Shown: positions 1 to 8,932 of the stretch, piece by piece | Layout of the letters: each line of letters starts with the position of its first letter | Position numbering within the stretch: position 1 is the stretch's first letter | Assembly: GCA_029239875.1 (NCBI GenBank) | Contig: JARBUD010000028.1 | Coordinates: 1 to 57,313 of the forward strand | DNA from: Xanthobacteraceae bacterium | GTDB taxonomy: Bacteria; Pseudomonadota; Alphaproteobacteria; Rhizobiales; Xanthobacteraceae | DNA: 57,313 nt | Direction of reading: 5' to 3' | Position numbers and translations under genes: made by a program | The notes under the pieces: generated by a model | Told to the model about the DNA's origin: nothing | Databases searched by the model: none | What the model saw: the letters and a program-made list of their open reading frames with translations, nothing else

Positions 1-171
1 GTCGTGCCTGTCTACGCGTCCGATTTCATCAATATATTCGACAATCCCCTCCGCTACGACCATCCTCTCACCAACGAAATGGATGTGCAGGGTATAGGGA
101 CCACGCGCCACCTGAATGATCTCTCCACTCAGGAGAAAATTGAGCTCACTGATCGGTGGGAGCGGGTACAA
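1..171 (-). CDS. Partial hypothetical protein, N-terminal part only
   Basis: The minus strand is open from the window edge up to about base 171. It encodes a protein-like stretch with alternating hydrophobic and charged residues, containing LNFLLSGEII and PYTLHIHFVGER. The first in-frame start I can see is TTG at 171, preceded by GGAG about 7 bases upstream; the next is an internal ATG near residue 39. The rest lies outside the window. I do not recognise the family with confidence. The layout (hydrophobic strand, charge, strand) recalls small DUF6188-type accessory proteins, but that is a guess. Base composition here is visibly less GC-rich than in the genes to the right, which suits an accessory gene. 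Confidence 0.4.
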   Translation of the reverse strand, partial: MYPLPPISELNFLLSGEIIQVARGPYTLHIHFVGERMVVAEGIVEYIDEIGRVDRHD

Positions 172-202
172 GCGGTTGCTCCACGAAGGCTCTGCTACTC
201 CT

Positions 203-961
203 TCACTTCAACGGCACCCAGATGTCGATCACCAGATCGTCCGGCGAGGTTGTGCGCGGGTCGGAGCGGTATTCCTCGACATAGAGGTCCTCGGCCTCGA
301 GGTCCTTGGCGTCGAGCAGGTTGGCGATCTGCTCATAGGTCGGGTCCATCGCGTCATAGGGGCCGCGATGGGTGAAGCGCAGCGCCTTGCCGGCGGGCGA
401 GGCGGAGAACTCGACGCCGTTCTGCGGCTTCTCGGTCGTCGCGCCCTCGAACGGCACCGCCGCCTCGAAGTCGAAGCCAAGGTCGTCGGTCGTGGTGTAG
501 ATGACGAAGGAGGAACCGGCCGGCTTCAGCTTCAGCCGCGCCATCTCGGCGTCGATCTCCTTCAGCGTGGCGACGATGGTCGGGAAGGCCTCGTCCCAGG
601 TCGCGTGCGCCTTCTTCATCAGCACCGGCACCGGCTTCATCTCGGCCGGGTCGCCGAAGCCGTCCGGCCGCTTCAGCGGGTCGGTGCTCGGTGCGACGGC
701 CTGCGTATCGACGCCCTTGGGATCGACCACCGGCGGCGCCACCATGCTGTCGTCGCCGGACGGCGCCTGGTCGGGCGCCTGGTCTGGCGTCTCTTGCGGC
801 GGCGCATCCGGTGCGCCCTGCGGCGCGGGCTGGGCCGCGGCCGGCGGGTCGGCGGGAGGGGCGCTCTGGGCGTGAAGCCCCGCCGGCGCCAGCGGAATCG
901 CGAGCACGAGCAGCACGGTCAGCCGTCGCACAAGCACGCGAGCGGGCGGTAGGTCGATCAT
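203..961 (-). CDS. Secreted or membrane-anchored GyrI-like effector-binding domain protein
   Basis: This 252-residue protein starts with a basic, hydrophobic leader (about residues 1-31, ending near LHAQ), so it is probably exported. A Pro/Ala/Gln/Asp-rich linker of roughly 60 residues follows. The C-terminal half (about residues 95-252) looks like the GyrI/AraC effector-binding fold, with the pattern [20 protein letters not shown], then [12 protein letters not shown] and a terminal IDIWVPLK strand. That fold binds small amphipathic or cationic molecules in regulators and stand-alone proteins. No DNA-binding domain is present, so this is not a transcription factor. Its ligand and role in the cell envelope are unknown. 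It ends just before the partial gene on the same strand. Confidence 0.75.
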   Translation of the reverse strand: MIDLPPARVLVRRLTVLLVLAIPLAPAGLHAQSAPPADPPAAAQPAPQGAPDAPPQETPDQAPDQAPSGDDSMVAPPVVDPKGVDTQAVAPSTDPLKRPDGFGDPAEMKPVPVLMKKAHATWDEAFPTIVATLKEIDAEMARLKLKPAGSSFVIYTTTDDLGFDFEAAVPFEGATTEKPQNGVEFSASPAGKALRFTHRGPYDAMDPTYEQIANLLDAKDLEAEDLYVEEYRSDPRTTSPDDLVIDIWVPLK

Positions 962-1142
962 CTCGGGTCACCGGAAACAGCGCGAACGCAGCCGCTCTCT
1001 TAGCATCCTCCAGCGCCGCCCGCACCGCCGGCGACACCGTCGAACACAGGCTGATTCTGGCCGACAAGTCTGGCCAATCCTTGGCGCTTCGCCATATAAG
1101 GGCGGCAACCCGTTGGTCCACAGGTCTGAAGCCGCAACCGTC

Positions 1143-2024
1143 ATGGCCGCGCTGGAAAATCGCCCCTTCGTCAAGATGAACGGCCTCGGCAACGAGATCG
1201 TCGTCCTCGACCTGCGCGACGCGCCGCTCGCCGTGCCGCCGGCGGAAGCGCGAGCGCTGGCGCGCGAGAGCGTGCTGCCCTTCGACCAGATCATGGCGCT
1301 CTATCCGCCGAAGACCGAGGGCACGGCCGCCTTCGTGCGCATCATCAATGCCGACGGCTCGGAGGCTGGCGCCTGCGGCAACGGCACGCGCTGCATCGCG
1401 CTCTACGAAGCCGGCCGCACCGGCGACAACCATGTCGTGTTCGAGAGCGTCGCCGGCCTGCTCGACTGCATCGTCGCGCCGGAGGGCATCACCGCCGACA
1501 TGGGCGTGCCGCATTTCGGCTGGCACGACATCCCGCTCGCCGGCCCGGTGGCCGATACCCGCGCCATCGAGTTGCAGGCCGGCCCTACCGAGGCGCCGGT
1601 GCTGCGCGCGCCCTCCGTGGTCAATGTCGGCAACCCGCACGCCATCTTCTGGGTGCACGACGTCGAGGCGGTCGATCTCGGCCGCTACGGGCCGGAGCTG
1701 GAGCACCATCCGGTGTTCCCCGAGCGCGCCAACATCTCGGCGGCTCAGGTCGTCTCGCCCGAGCATATCGTGCTCAAGGTGTGGGAGCGCGGCGCCGGAC
1801 TGACCCGCGCCTGCGGCTCGGCCGCCTGCGCCGCCGCCGTGTCGGCGGCCCGCCTCGGCCTCACCGGCCGGCGCGTCACCGTCACCCTGCCCGGCGGCGA
1901 TTTGCGTCTAGACTGGCGCGAGAGCGATGACCACATCCTCATGACCGGCCCGGCCGTGTTCGAGTTCGACGGCCGGCTCACCGCCGCCATGCTGGACGCG
2001 CCCACCGGCGTCGGCGCCGCCTGA
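1143..2024 (+). CDS. dapF: Diaminopimelate epimerase
   Basis: DapF interconverts LL- and meso-diaminopimelate in the cytoplasm, supplying lysine and peptidoglycan precursors. The 293-residue product has both catalytic cysteines in their family contexts: Cys78 in GACGNGTRC and Cys224 in TRACGSAAC. The N-terminal [17 protein letters not shown] is the usual DapF opening. I chose ATG at 1143 because it gives the normal length; an upstream TTG at 1113 would add ten unrelated residues. The stop overlaps the mtaB start by one base (TGATG), so the two are probably translationally coupled. It is the first gene of a four-gene run with mtaB, ftsY and yciB. Confidence 0.95.
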   Translation: MAALENRPFVKMNGLGNEIVVLDLRDAPLAVPPAEARALARESVLPFDQIMALYPPKTEGTAAFVRIINADGSEAGACGNGTRCIALYEAGRTGDNHVVFESVAGLLDCIVAPEGITADMGVPHFGWHDIPLAGPVADTRAIELQAGPTEAPVLRAPSVVNVGNPHAIFWVHDVEAVDLGRYGPELEHHPVFPERANISAAQVVSPEHIVLKVWERGAGLTRACGSAACAAAVSAARLGLTGRRVTVTLPGGDLRLDWRESDDHILMTGPAVFEFDGRLTAAMLDAPTGVGAA

Positions 2025-3322
2025 TGTCGCAAGCCTCCACCGTCGAGGTCGTGACCTTCGGCTGCCGGCTGAACGCGCTCGATTCCGCCACCGCCAGGGC
2101 GATGGCCGGCGCCGCCGGGCTGGAGCGCGCCGTCATCGTCAACACCTGTGCCGTCACCGGCGAGGCGGTGAAGCAGGCGCGGCAGGCGATCCGCCGGCTG
2201 AAGCGCGAGAATCCCGAGCGCCGCATCGTCGTCACCGGCTGCGCGGCGCAGACCGAGCCGGGAAGCTTCGCCCGCATGGAAGAAGTCGACCGCGTGCTCG
2301 GCAATGAGGAAAAGCTGTCGCCGGCAAGCTGGGCGGCGACGCGCCAAGCTCTCGATTTTCCGCTCGATTTCGGCATCGGCAATGAGGAGAAGATCCTCGT
2401 TGGCGACATCATGGCGGTGCGCGAGACCGCGCCGCACCTCGTCGACGGGCCGGCCGACACCATAGACGGGCACACCCGCGCCTTCGTGCAGGTGCAGAAT
2501 GGCTGCGACCATCGCTGCACCTTCTGCATCATCCCCTATGGCCGAGGAAACTCGCGCTCGGTGCCGATGGGCGCGGTGGTCGAGCGCGTGCGCGTGCTCG
2601 TGGAGCAGGGCTTCGGCGAGGTGGTGCTGACCGGCGTCGACCTCACCTCCTGGGGCGCCGACCTGCCGGGCACGCCGCGCCTCGGCGCACTTGTTCGTTC
2701 CCTCCTGAAGCACGTGCCGGAACTGCGGCGGCTGCGCCTTTCCTCCATCGATTCCATCGAGGCGGACGACGACCTCCTGCGGGCGCTGGCCGAGGAGGAG
2801 CGGCTGATGCCGCATCTGCACCTCTCGCTGCAAGCCGGCGACGACCTCGTCCTCAAGCGCATGAAGCGCCGCCATCTGCGCCGCGATGCCATTGCGTTCT
2901 GTACCGAAGCGCGGCGCCTGCGCCCGGACATGGTGTTCGGCGCCGACCTGATCGCCGGCTTCCCGACCGAGACCGAGACGCAGTTCCGCGCGTCGCTCGA
3001 CCTCGTCGACGCATGCGGGCTGACGCATCTGCACGTCTTCCCCTTCTCGCCGCGCTCCGGCACGCCGGCCGCGCGCATGCCGCAGGTCGCCGGCGACGTC
3101 GTCCGTGAGCGCGCCCGCCGCCTGCGCGAGAAGGGCGCAGAGGCGCTGCTGCGCCACCTCGCCGGCGAGGTTGGCTCAAGGCGCGAGGTGCTGGCCGAGC
3201 GCGGCGGCATCGCCCGCACCGCTGGCTTCACTCCCGTCCGGCTGGCTCGCACGCTGGCGCCCGGCACCCTCACCACTGTGCGCATCGCCGGCCATGACGG
3301 CGCGCGGCTGATCGCGGCATGA
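2024..3322 (+). CDS. mtaB: tRNA ct6A37-type methylthiotransferase MtaB
   Basis: MtaB is a radical-SAM enzyme that adds a methylthio group to N6-threonylcarbamoyladenosine 37 of tRNAs reading ANN codons. The 432-residue sequence has the N-terminal cluster cysteines Cys14 (TFGCRLN), Cys42 (NTCAVT) and Cys73 (TGCAAQ). The radical-SAM motif is CDHRCTFC (Cys161, Cys165, Cys168). The TFGCRLN and NTCAVTGEA forms are typical of MtaB rather than MiaB or RimO. A TRAM-like C-terminal tail of about 60 residues follows the SAM domain. It overlaps dapF by one base and ftsY by four (ATGA), so it is embedded in one operon. Confidence 0.92.
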   Translation: MSQASTVEVVTFGCRLNALDSATARAMAGAAGLERAVIVNTCAVTGEAVKQARQAIRRLKRENPERRIVVTGCAAQTEPGSFARMEEVDRVLGNEEKLSPASWAATRQALDFPLDFGIGNEEKILVGDIMAVRETAPHLVDGPADTIDGHTRAFVQVQNGCDHRCTFCIIPYGRGNSRSVPMGAVVERVRVLVEQGFGEVVLTGVDLTSWGADLPGTPRLGALVRSLLKHVPELRRLRLSSIDSIEADDDLLRALAEEERLMPHLHLSLQAGDDLVLKRMKRRHLRRDAIAFCTEARRLRPDMVFGADLIAGFPTETETQFRASLDLVDACGLTHLHVFPFSPRSGTPAARMPQVAGDVVRERARRLREKGAEALLRHLAGEVGSRREVLAERGGIARTAGFTPVRLARTLAPGTLTTVRIAGHDGARLIAA

Positions 3323-4269
3323 CCGACATGAACGACGAGACCACATCGCGCCCCGGCTTCTGGAAGCGCCTGACGCAGGGCCTGACCCGCACCGCGTCCG
3401 GCCTGTCGACCGGCATCACCGACCTCTTCACCAAGCGCAAGCTCGACGCCACGACGCTGGAGGAGCTGGAGGACGTGCTGATCCGCGCCGATCTCGGCGT
3501 CGAGACCAGCGCCCGCATCGCCGAGGCGGTCGGCAAGGGCCGCTACGACAAGGGCATCGATCCCGAAGAGGTGCGCCACCTCGTCGCCGCCGAGATCGAG
3601 GCGGTGCTGAATCCAGTAACGAAGCCGCTTGCCTTCGACGCGGCGGAAAAACCCTTCGTGCTGCTGATGGTCGGCGTCAACGGCTCCGGCAAGACCACCA
3701 CCATCGGCAAGCTCGCCTCGACGCTGCGCGCGCAGGGCAAGAAGGTCGTGCTCGCCGCCGGCGACACTTTTCGCGCGGCGGCCATCGAGCAGCTCAAGGT
3801 CTGGGCCGACCGCACTGGCGCGGCCATCGTCGCCCGCGCGCCGGGCGCGGATGCCGCCGGCGTCGCCTTCGACGGGCTGCAGCAGGCGCGCGCGGACGGG
3901 GCCGACGTGCTCATCATCGATACCGCCGGACGCCTGCAGAACCGTGCCGAGCTGATGGCGGAGCTGGAGAAGGTGGTCCGGGTCATCAGGAAGCAGGACC
4001 CTTCCGCTCCGCACGCCGTGGTGCTGACCCTCGATGCCACCGTCGGGCAGAACGCGCTGCAGCAGGTCGAAGCGTTCCGCCGCGTGGCCGGCGTCACCGG
4101 CCTCGTCATGACCAAGCTGGACGGCACGGCGCGCGGGGGCATATTGGTGGCCATCGCCGCCAAATACGGCCTGCCGGTACACATGATCGGCATCGGCGAG
4201 GGCATCGACGACCTGCAGCCCTTCGCGGCCCGCGACTTCGCCCGCGCCATCGTCGGATTGGAGAGCTGA
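3319..4269 (+). CDS. ftsY: Signal recognition particle receptor FtsY
   Basis: FtsY is the SRP receptor GTPase that delivers ribosome-nascent-chain complexes to the SecYEG translocon. The 316-residue protein is the short alphaproteobacterial form, with only a small N-terminal acidic/amphipathic segment before the NG domain. Visible GTPase motifs are G1 GVNGSGKTT (119-127), the insertion-box motif DTFRAAAIEQL (149-159), G3 DTAGR (201-205) and G4 TKLD (265-268) followed by GTARGG. Its start overlaps the end of mtaB in ATGA, and yciB begins two bases after its stop. Coupling to an envelope protein gene suits a role at the membrane. Confidence 0.96.
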   Translation: MTDMNDETTSRPGFWKRLTQGLTRTASGLSTGITDLFTKRKLDATTLEELEDVLIRADLGVETSARIAEAVGKGRYDKGIDPEEVRHLVAAEIEAVLNPVTKPLAFDAAEKPFVLLMVGVNGSGKTTTIGKLASTLRAQGKKVVLAAGDTFRAAAIEQLKVWADRTGAAIVARAPGADAAGVAFDGLQQARADGADVLIIDTAGRLQNRAELMAELEKVVRVIRKQDPSAPHAVVLTLDATVGQNALQQVEAFRRVAGVTGLVMTKLDGTARGGILVAIAAKYGLPVHMIGIGEGIDDLQPFAARDFARAIVGLES

Positions 4270-4271
4270 AC

Positions 4272-4880
4272 ATGGCCGACGCGCCCGCCGAAAACACGCC
4301 CGGAAGCACGCCCCTTCGCCGCATGCATCCGGCGATGAAGTTCGTCCTGGAGCTCGGCCCGCTGGTGGTGTTCTTCGTCGCCAACGGGCGGGGCGGGATC
4401 TATGTCGCGACGGGCGCCTTCATGGTCGCCACGCTGGTGGCGCTGGCGCTGATGTGGATCATCGCCCGCAAGATCGCGGTCATGCCGCTGGTCTCGGCCG
4501 GGGTGGTGCTGGTGTTCGGTACGCTGACCATCGTGCTGCAGGACGACCACTTCATCAAAATGAAGCCGACCATCGTCAACGCCTTGTTCGGCCTCGCCTT
4601 GCTGGGCGGGCTATGGCTGCGCAAGCCGCTGCTGCCCTATGTGCTGGGCGACGTCTTCGTGCTCACCGAGCAGGGCTGGCGCGAGCTCACCATACGCTGG
4701 GGCGTGTTCTTCCTCGTCATGGCGGTGCTGAACGAGGTCGTCTGGCGCAGCGTCTCGACCAACACCTGGGTCGCCTTCAAGACCTTCGGCTACCTGCCGC
4801 TGACGCTGATCTTCGCCATGGCGCAGGTGCCGCTGATGACGCGGCACAACGCCGAACCGGCTGAAAAACCAGGAGAATAA
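4272..4880 (+). CDS. yciB: Septation protein A family (YciB/IspZ)
   Basis: YciB is an inner-membrane protein linked to cell division and envelope synthesis. The 202-residue product shows about five hydrophobic helices and the family signatures KFVLELGPLVVFFVAN near residue 18 and DDHFIKMKPTIVNALFG near residue 95. RKPLLPYVLG and the conserved WRELTIRWGVFF and NEVVWR follow. It starts two bases after ftsY and is the last gene of the dapF-mtaB-ftsY-yciB run. The next gene converges from the other strand after 14 bases, so transcripts probably end against each other here. Confidence 0.92.
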   Translation: MADAPAENTPGSTPLRRMHPAMKFVLELGPLVVFFVANGRGGIYVATGAFMVATLVALALMWIIARKIAVMPLVSAGVVLVFGTLTIVLQDDHFIKMKPTIVNALFGLALLGGLWLRKPLLPYVLGDVFVLTEQGWRELTIRWGVFFLVMAVLNEVVWRSVSTNTWVAFKTFGYLPLTLIFAMAQVPLMTRHNAEPAEKPGE

Positions 4881-4894
4881 GGCCGCCGCGCCGC

Positions 4895-5941
4895 CTAGGG
4901 GCTGGGATTGCCGCGCAGCTGGTGCACGGCGTCGATCTTCTCTTCCAGCTCCGGCGTGATGGTGACATCGATGGTGGCGATATCGGTGACAAGTTGCTCC
5001 ATGGTGGTGGCACCGATGATCACCGAGGTGACAAACTCGCGCGACAGGCAGAAGGCGATCGCCAGTTGCGCCGGATCGAGCCCCGCCTCGCGGGCGATGC
5101 CGACATAATCGGCGATCGCCGCGTCCACGCCGGGCTTCTCGTAGCGCTGGCCGCGCTCGAACAGCGTGGTGCGCGCGCCGGCCGGACGGGCGCCGCCGAG
5201 ATATTTGCCGGTGAGATAGCCCTGCCCCAGCGGCGAATAGGCCAGCAGGCCGCATTGCTCGCGCAGGCTCACCTCGGCCATTGCCGTCTCATAGGTGCGG
5301 TTGAGCAGGTTGTAGGCGTTCTGGATCGACGCCGCGCGCGGCCCGCCCGAACGCTCGGCCTCGGCGAGGAAGGTCATCGTGCCCCAGGCGCTCTCGTTGG
5401 AGAGGCCGAAATGGCGCACCTTGCCCTCCCTGATCAGCTCGCCGAAGGCGTCGAGCGTCTCGGCGATCGGCGTCTCCTCGCCCGGCGCGGACTTCCAGCG
5501 CGTCGGGTTGGAGCCGAAGCCCGATACCGGCCTGCCCGGCCAGTGTAGCTGGTAGAGGTCGATATAGTCGGTCTGCAGCCGCTTCAGGCTCTTGTCGATC
5601 GCCTCGCGCAGCTGGCCGCGGGTCGGGCGCGCCGGCGCCCCGTCGTCGCGGAACCAGGTCATCTCCGACAGCCCACACGCCTTGCTGGCGAGGATCACCT
5701 TGTCGCGGTTGCAACGGGCCCGGAACCAGCTGCCGATGACGCGCTCGGTCGAGCCTTGGGTCTCGGGCTTGGGCGGGATGGAATAGAGCTCGGCGGTGTC
5801 GATGAAGTTGATGCCGTGGTCGAGCGCATAGTCGAGTTGCGCGTGGCCCTCGGCCTCGGTGTTCTGCTGGCCGAACGTCATCGTGCCGAGACAGATGGTG
5901 CTGACCTCGAGGCCGGTGCGGCCGAGCGGGCGGTAGTGCAT
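4895..5941 (-). CDS. NADP(H)-dependent aldo/keto reductase, Tas-like
   Basis: This 348-residue protein belongs to the aldo/keto reductase superfamily, closest in layout to E. coli Tas. It begins MHYRPLGRTGLEVSTICLG, the usual AKR opening. The catalytic tetrad is visible: Asp in FIDTAELY, Tyr in the same motif, Lys in ILASKACG and His in YQLHWPGR. A C-terminal cofactor segment (SVIIGATTMEQL) matches the NADPH-binding loop. I chose ATG at 5941; an upstream ATG at 6010 would add an unrelated proline-rich leader. The substrate is not readable from sequence. It converges with yciB and follows the acyltransferase gene on the same strand. Confidence 0.9.
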   Translation of the reverse strand: MHYRPLGRTGLEVSTICLGTMTFGQQNTEAEGHAQLDYALDHGINFIDTAELYSIPPKPETQGSTERVIGSWFRARCNRDKVILASKACGLSEMTWFRDDGAPARPTRGQLREAIDKSLKRLQTDYIDLYQLHWPGRPVSGFGSNPTRWKSAPGEETPIAETLDAFGELIREGKVRHFGLSNESAWGTMTFLAEAERSGGPRAASIQNAYNLLNRTYETAMAEVSLREQCGLLAYSPLGQGYLTGKYLGGARPAGARTTLFERGQRYEKPGVDAAIADYVGIAREAGLDPAQLAIAFCLSREFVTSVIIGATTMEQLVTDIATIDVTITPELEEKIDAVHQLRGNPSP

Positions 5942-6037
5942 GTCGTGATTTTTCGGAAGATACGGGGGTGGAAGGATGCCGATCGTAGGCCCGCGGCCAC
6001 TACCGGACAAGATGCCGGAAGCCGAGCCGGGCGGGCT

Positions 6038-8101
6038 CTACAACCGCGATTTCGGCGCCGCCCCCGCCGCCTGCTGGCTGCGCAGGCTGTCCTCGATGTC
6101 GGCGAAGGCCGCCGTCATCGCCGGCGCCAGGAAGGTGGCGCCATAGGCGGAGATGTGATCGCGGTCCATGTAATAGCTGCCGTTGCGGTCGCCCCAGATA
6201 TAGCGCCCGTCGCGCTTGAAGGCCTCGTCGAAGGACAGCACCCACACCCTGTCGCCCCTCAGCTTCTCCAGCACGCCTGCGGAGAAGGCCTGAAGCTTCT
6301 CGTTGGCTTCCACGCCGGTCGAGGTGTCGAAGATCGCCGCCTCGAACTGCTCGTCGGTCAGGCCGCTGCCGATGCCGAGCAGGGCCACCTGCTGCAGGAT
6401 CTTCTGCGGCAACACCTGCTGTTCCGGCATCTGCTCGATCACCACCACCGCGAGCCCGAGATCGAGATAGTCCTTCACCGTGGCCGGCATATGCGACGCG
6501 AAGGTCTCGCGCGAGACGGCCAGCGAGGGGAAATAGGGGTCGCCTTCCGGCGCCAGCGCGAAATAGCGGGCCGTCCCGGCGTCGTCCCGCCCGGGATAGA
6601 GCGACCAGCGGGCGACCAGCACGACGACGTCGTAATGGCCGTTCCGCACCTCCTGCATCTGCCGCCGGGTGACGTCCTCGCAGACGCCGATGTCGAACAC
6701 GCCGCGCTGGACGGAGGTGCGGTTGATCGGCGGGCAGCTGCCGACGCCGAAATGGTAGACGGCGTTCTCCTTGCCGATCTCGGCGAAGGCCGGAAGGATG
6801 GCGTAGGAGTGGCTGTCGCCGATGACCAGGATGCGCAGCTTCGGGTCCTTCGGCATGTAGATCGGGCACAGATCGGCGCGCGTCGCCAGATCGCCCGGAC
6901 GCCGGCACTTGGCGCCGAGCGCATGGGTGCGCACCGACGCCAGCAGCCGGGCCTCGCGGCTGCCGAGCTCGGGATTGGCGAGGCGGCTGGGAACGCCGCC
7001 GCTCGCGCTGGCGTAAACTCCCAGCACGGCAAAGGCGACGCCGAGCACGGAACCCGTCGCGAACACCGTGCGCCGGCCGGGCAGCAGCGGAATGGGACGG
7101 CGACGGAACGGCTGCTCGACGAAGCGCCAGCTGAGATAGGCCAGCACCAGCGACAGCGCCGCAAGGGAGAGCAGCAGCATCTCCGACGGCTCGCCCATGC
7201 TGCGGATGCGGGCGAAGGCGAACATCGGCTGGTGCCAGAGATAGGCGCTGTAGCTGATCAGCCCGATGCCCACGAAGAGCGGCACCGAAAGCAGGCGCGC
7301 GACCCATGTGCCCTGGTGGCCGTAGAGCACGACCAGCGCCGCCCCGCCCACCGGCACGAGCGCCAGGAGGCTGGGGAAGGGCGTGTAGCGGTCGAAGCGG
7401 AAGATCGCGAACAGGATCATCCCGAGCCCGAGCGCGCTCAACAGGTTGTTCGGCCGCGGCGCGCGGCTGGTGGCGATGAAGCCGCAGATCGAGCCGATGA
7501 GCAGCTCCCAGATGCGGAACTGCGGCAGGTAGAAATTCGCCGCCGGCGCATGGCGCCAGCCCCATTCGGTGGCGAGCAGGCTGAGCACGGCGGCGGCGAC
7601 CACGCTCCAGAACAGGGTGCGGCGGCCGAAGCGCCAGAACGCGGCGAGGGTGAGCGGAGCGAACAGGTAGTACTGCTCCTCCACCGCCAGGCTCCAGGTG
7701 TGCAGCAGCGGCTTCAGCTCGGCCGCGGCGGCGAAATAGCCGCCCTCCTCCCGCCAGAACAGGAAGTTGGAGACGAAGAAGACGACGGAGACGATGCTGC
7801 GGCCGAAATCCTTCAGCTGCTCGGGAATCATCCAGAGCCAGGCGAAGGGGATGCAGGCCGCCATGACGAGAAACAGCGCGGGAAGAATACGTCGCGCTCG
7901 TCGTTCGTAGAATCGGGCGATGGAGAATTCGCCGCGCTCGATCTCCGTCAGCAATATGACGGTGATCAGATAGCCGCTGATGACGAAGAAAATGTCGACG
8001 CCGACATAGCCGCCGCTGAAGACCTTGAAGCCGGCGTGAAACAAGATGACGGGAACGACGGCGACGGCCCTAAGACCATCGATCTCGCTTCTATACTTCA
8101 T
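6038..8101 (-). CDS. Membrane O-acyltransferase with C-terminal SGNH domain (OatA/OafB type)
   Basis: The 687-residue protein pairs an acyltransferase-3 membrane domain with a periplasmic SGNH hydrolase-like domain. Such proteins move acetyl groups across the inner membrane onto cell-wall, LPS or exopolysaccharide sugars. The N-terminus YRSEIDGLRAVAV with His22 is the acyltransferase-3 signature, and about ten membrane helices follow to roughly residue 365. The SGNH domain has GDSHS (428-432) and DRDH (646-649), giving the Ser-Asp-His catalytic set. Cys pairs near 399 and 412 could form a disulfide. No polysaccharide synthesis genes flank it, so the acceptor is unknown. Confidence 0.9.
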   Translation of the reverse strand: MKYRSEIDGLRAVAVVPVILFHAGFKVFSGGYVGVDIFFVISGYLITVILLTEIERGEFSIARFYERRARRILPALFLVMAACIPFAWLWMIPEQLKDFGRSIVSVVFFVSNFLFWREEGGYFAAAAELKPLLHTWSLAVEEQYYLFAPLTLAAFWRFGRRTLFWSVVAAAVLSLLATEWGWRHAPAANFYLPQFRIWELLIGSICGFIATSRAPRPNNLLSALGLGMILFAIFRFDRYTPFPSLLALVPVGGAALVVLYGHQGTWVARLLSVPLFVGIGLISYSAYLWHQPMFAFARIRSMGEPSEMLLLSLAALSLVLAYLSWRFVEQPFRRRPIPLLPGRRTVFATGSVLGVAFAVLGVYASASGGVPSRLANPELGSREARLLASVRTHALGAKCRRPGDLATRADLCPIYMPKDPKLRILVIGDSHSYAILPAFAEIGKENAVYHFGVGSCPPINRTSVQRGVFDIGVCEDVTRRQMQEVRNGHYDVVVLVARWSLYPGRDDAGTARYFALAPEGDPYFPSLAVSRETFASHMPATVKDYLDLGLAVVVIEQMPEQQVLPQKILQQVALLGIGSGLTDEQFEAAIFDTSTGVEANEKLQAFSAGVLEKLRGDRVWVLSFDEAFKRDGRYIWGDRNGSYYMDRDHISAYGATFLAPAMTAAFADIEDSLRSQQAAGAAPKSRL

Positions 8102-8209
8102 ATTACCTCAGGGCACGCAATAAGCGCCAGCAGCAATCAAGTCCTTGTAAAACGTCATTAGCGTAGAGACGTAGGGACGTCGAGAGCGTGCGGGAGATGA
8201 TCCCGGCCG

Positions 8210-8932
8210 TCAGTTCGCTTTTCCCGGCAGCGTGGCAAGAAAGCCTTCGATCGCCGGTAAAATGCGCTGCACGATGAGATCGACGCCGGCGGCGGTCGGA
8301 TGCAGGCCGTCCGGCTGGTTGAGGCTGGGCTGGCCGGCCACGCCGTCGAGGAAGAACGGGTAGAACTGCACGCCGTATTTCTCCGCCAGCCGCGGATAGA
8401 TGGCGTCGAAGCTCTGCTTGTAGGCGGCGCCGAGATTGGGCGCGGCCTGCATGCCCACCAGCAGCACGGGGATGCCGCGCTGCTTGAGCCGGGCGAGGAT
8501 GGCGTCGAGCGACTTCTCGGCGATGGCGGGATCGAGCCCGCGCAGCATGTCGTTGGCGCCGAGCTCCAGGATCACCCCATTGGTGCCGTCCGGCACCGAC
8601 CAGTCGAGCCGGGCGAGGCCGGCGCTGGTGGTGTCGCCGGAGACGCCGGCATTCTCTATCACGACATCGTGTCCTGCGGCCTTCAGCGCCGCCTGCAGCC
8701 GGGTGGGGAAGGCCTGGCTCGCGGGCAGGCCGTAGCCGGCGGTGAGGCTGTCGCCCAGCGCCACGAGGCGCAGCGGCGCCGCATTCGCGGGCAGCGCCAT
8801 CATGGTCAATCCTGCGAGAGCGGCGGCGAGGTGGAGCAATCGTGAGCGGGCCGTACCCTTCCGGAAACGCCGCAGCGCAGCATATGGTGCCGCAAAGTGC
8901 CGCCGCAGGCCGAGAAGCGAAAAGGAAGACAT
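8210..8932 (-). CDS. GDSL/SGNH-family esterase, TesA-like (arylesterase)
   Basis: This periplasmic lysophospholipase/arylesterase-type hydrolase has the SGNH blocks in order: LVALGDSLTAGYG (block I, catalytic Ser), ENAGVSGDTT (block II Gly), ELGANDMLRGL (block III Asn) and PDGLHPTAAG (block V Asp and His). A long leader of about 50 residues precedes the mature start near ANAAPLRLV; its last 25 residues form a convincing signal peptide. ATG at 8932 is assigned, but an in-frame TTG near 8842 would give a more usual leader length. The gene is divergent from ybbA-ybbP exactly as tesA is in E. coli, which supports the identity. Confidence 0.88.
   Translation of the reverse strand: MSSFSLLGLRRHFAAPYAALRRFRKGTARSRLLHLAAALAGLTMMALPANAAPLRLVALGDSLTAGYGLPASQAFPTRLQAALKAAGHDVVIENAGVSGDTTSAGLARLDWSVPDGTNGVILELGANDMLRGLDPAIAEKSLDAILARLKQRGIPVLLVGMQAAPNLGAAYKQSFDAIYPRLAEKYGVQFYPFFLDGVAGQPSLNQPDGLHPTAAGVDLIVQRILPAIEGFLATLPGKAN

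Noticed and set aside
5756..8161. An 801-residue plus-strand open frame opposite the O-acyltransferase
   Set aside because: Low-complexity composition (Glu, Arg, His, Gly, Ala), no motif, and fully antisense to a gene with clear catalytic motifs.
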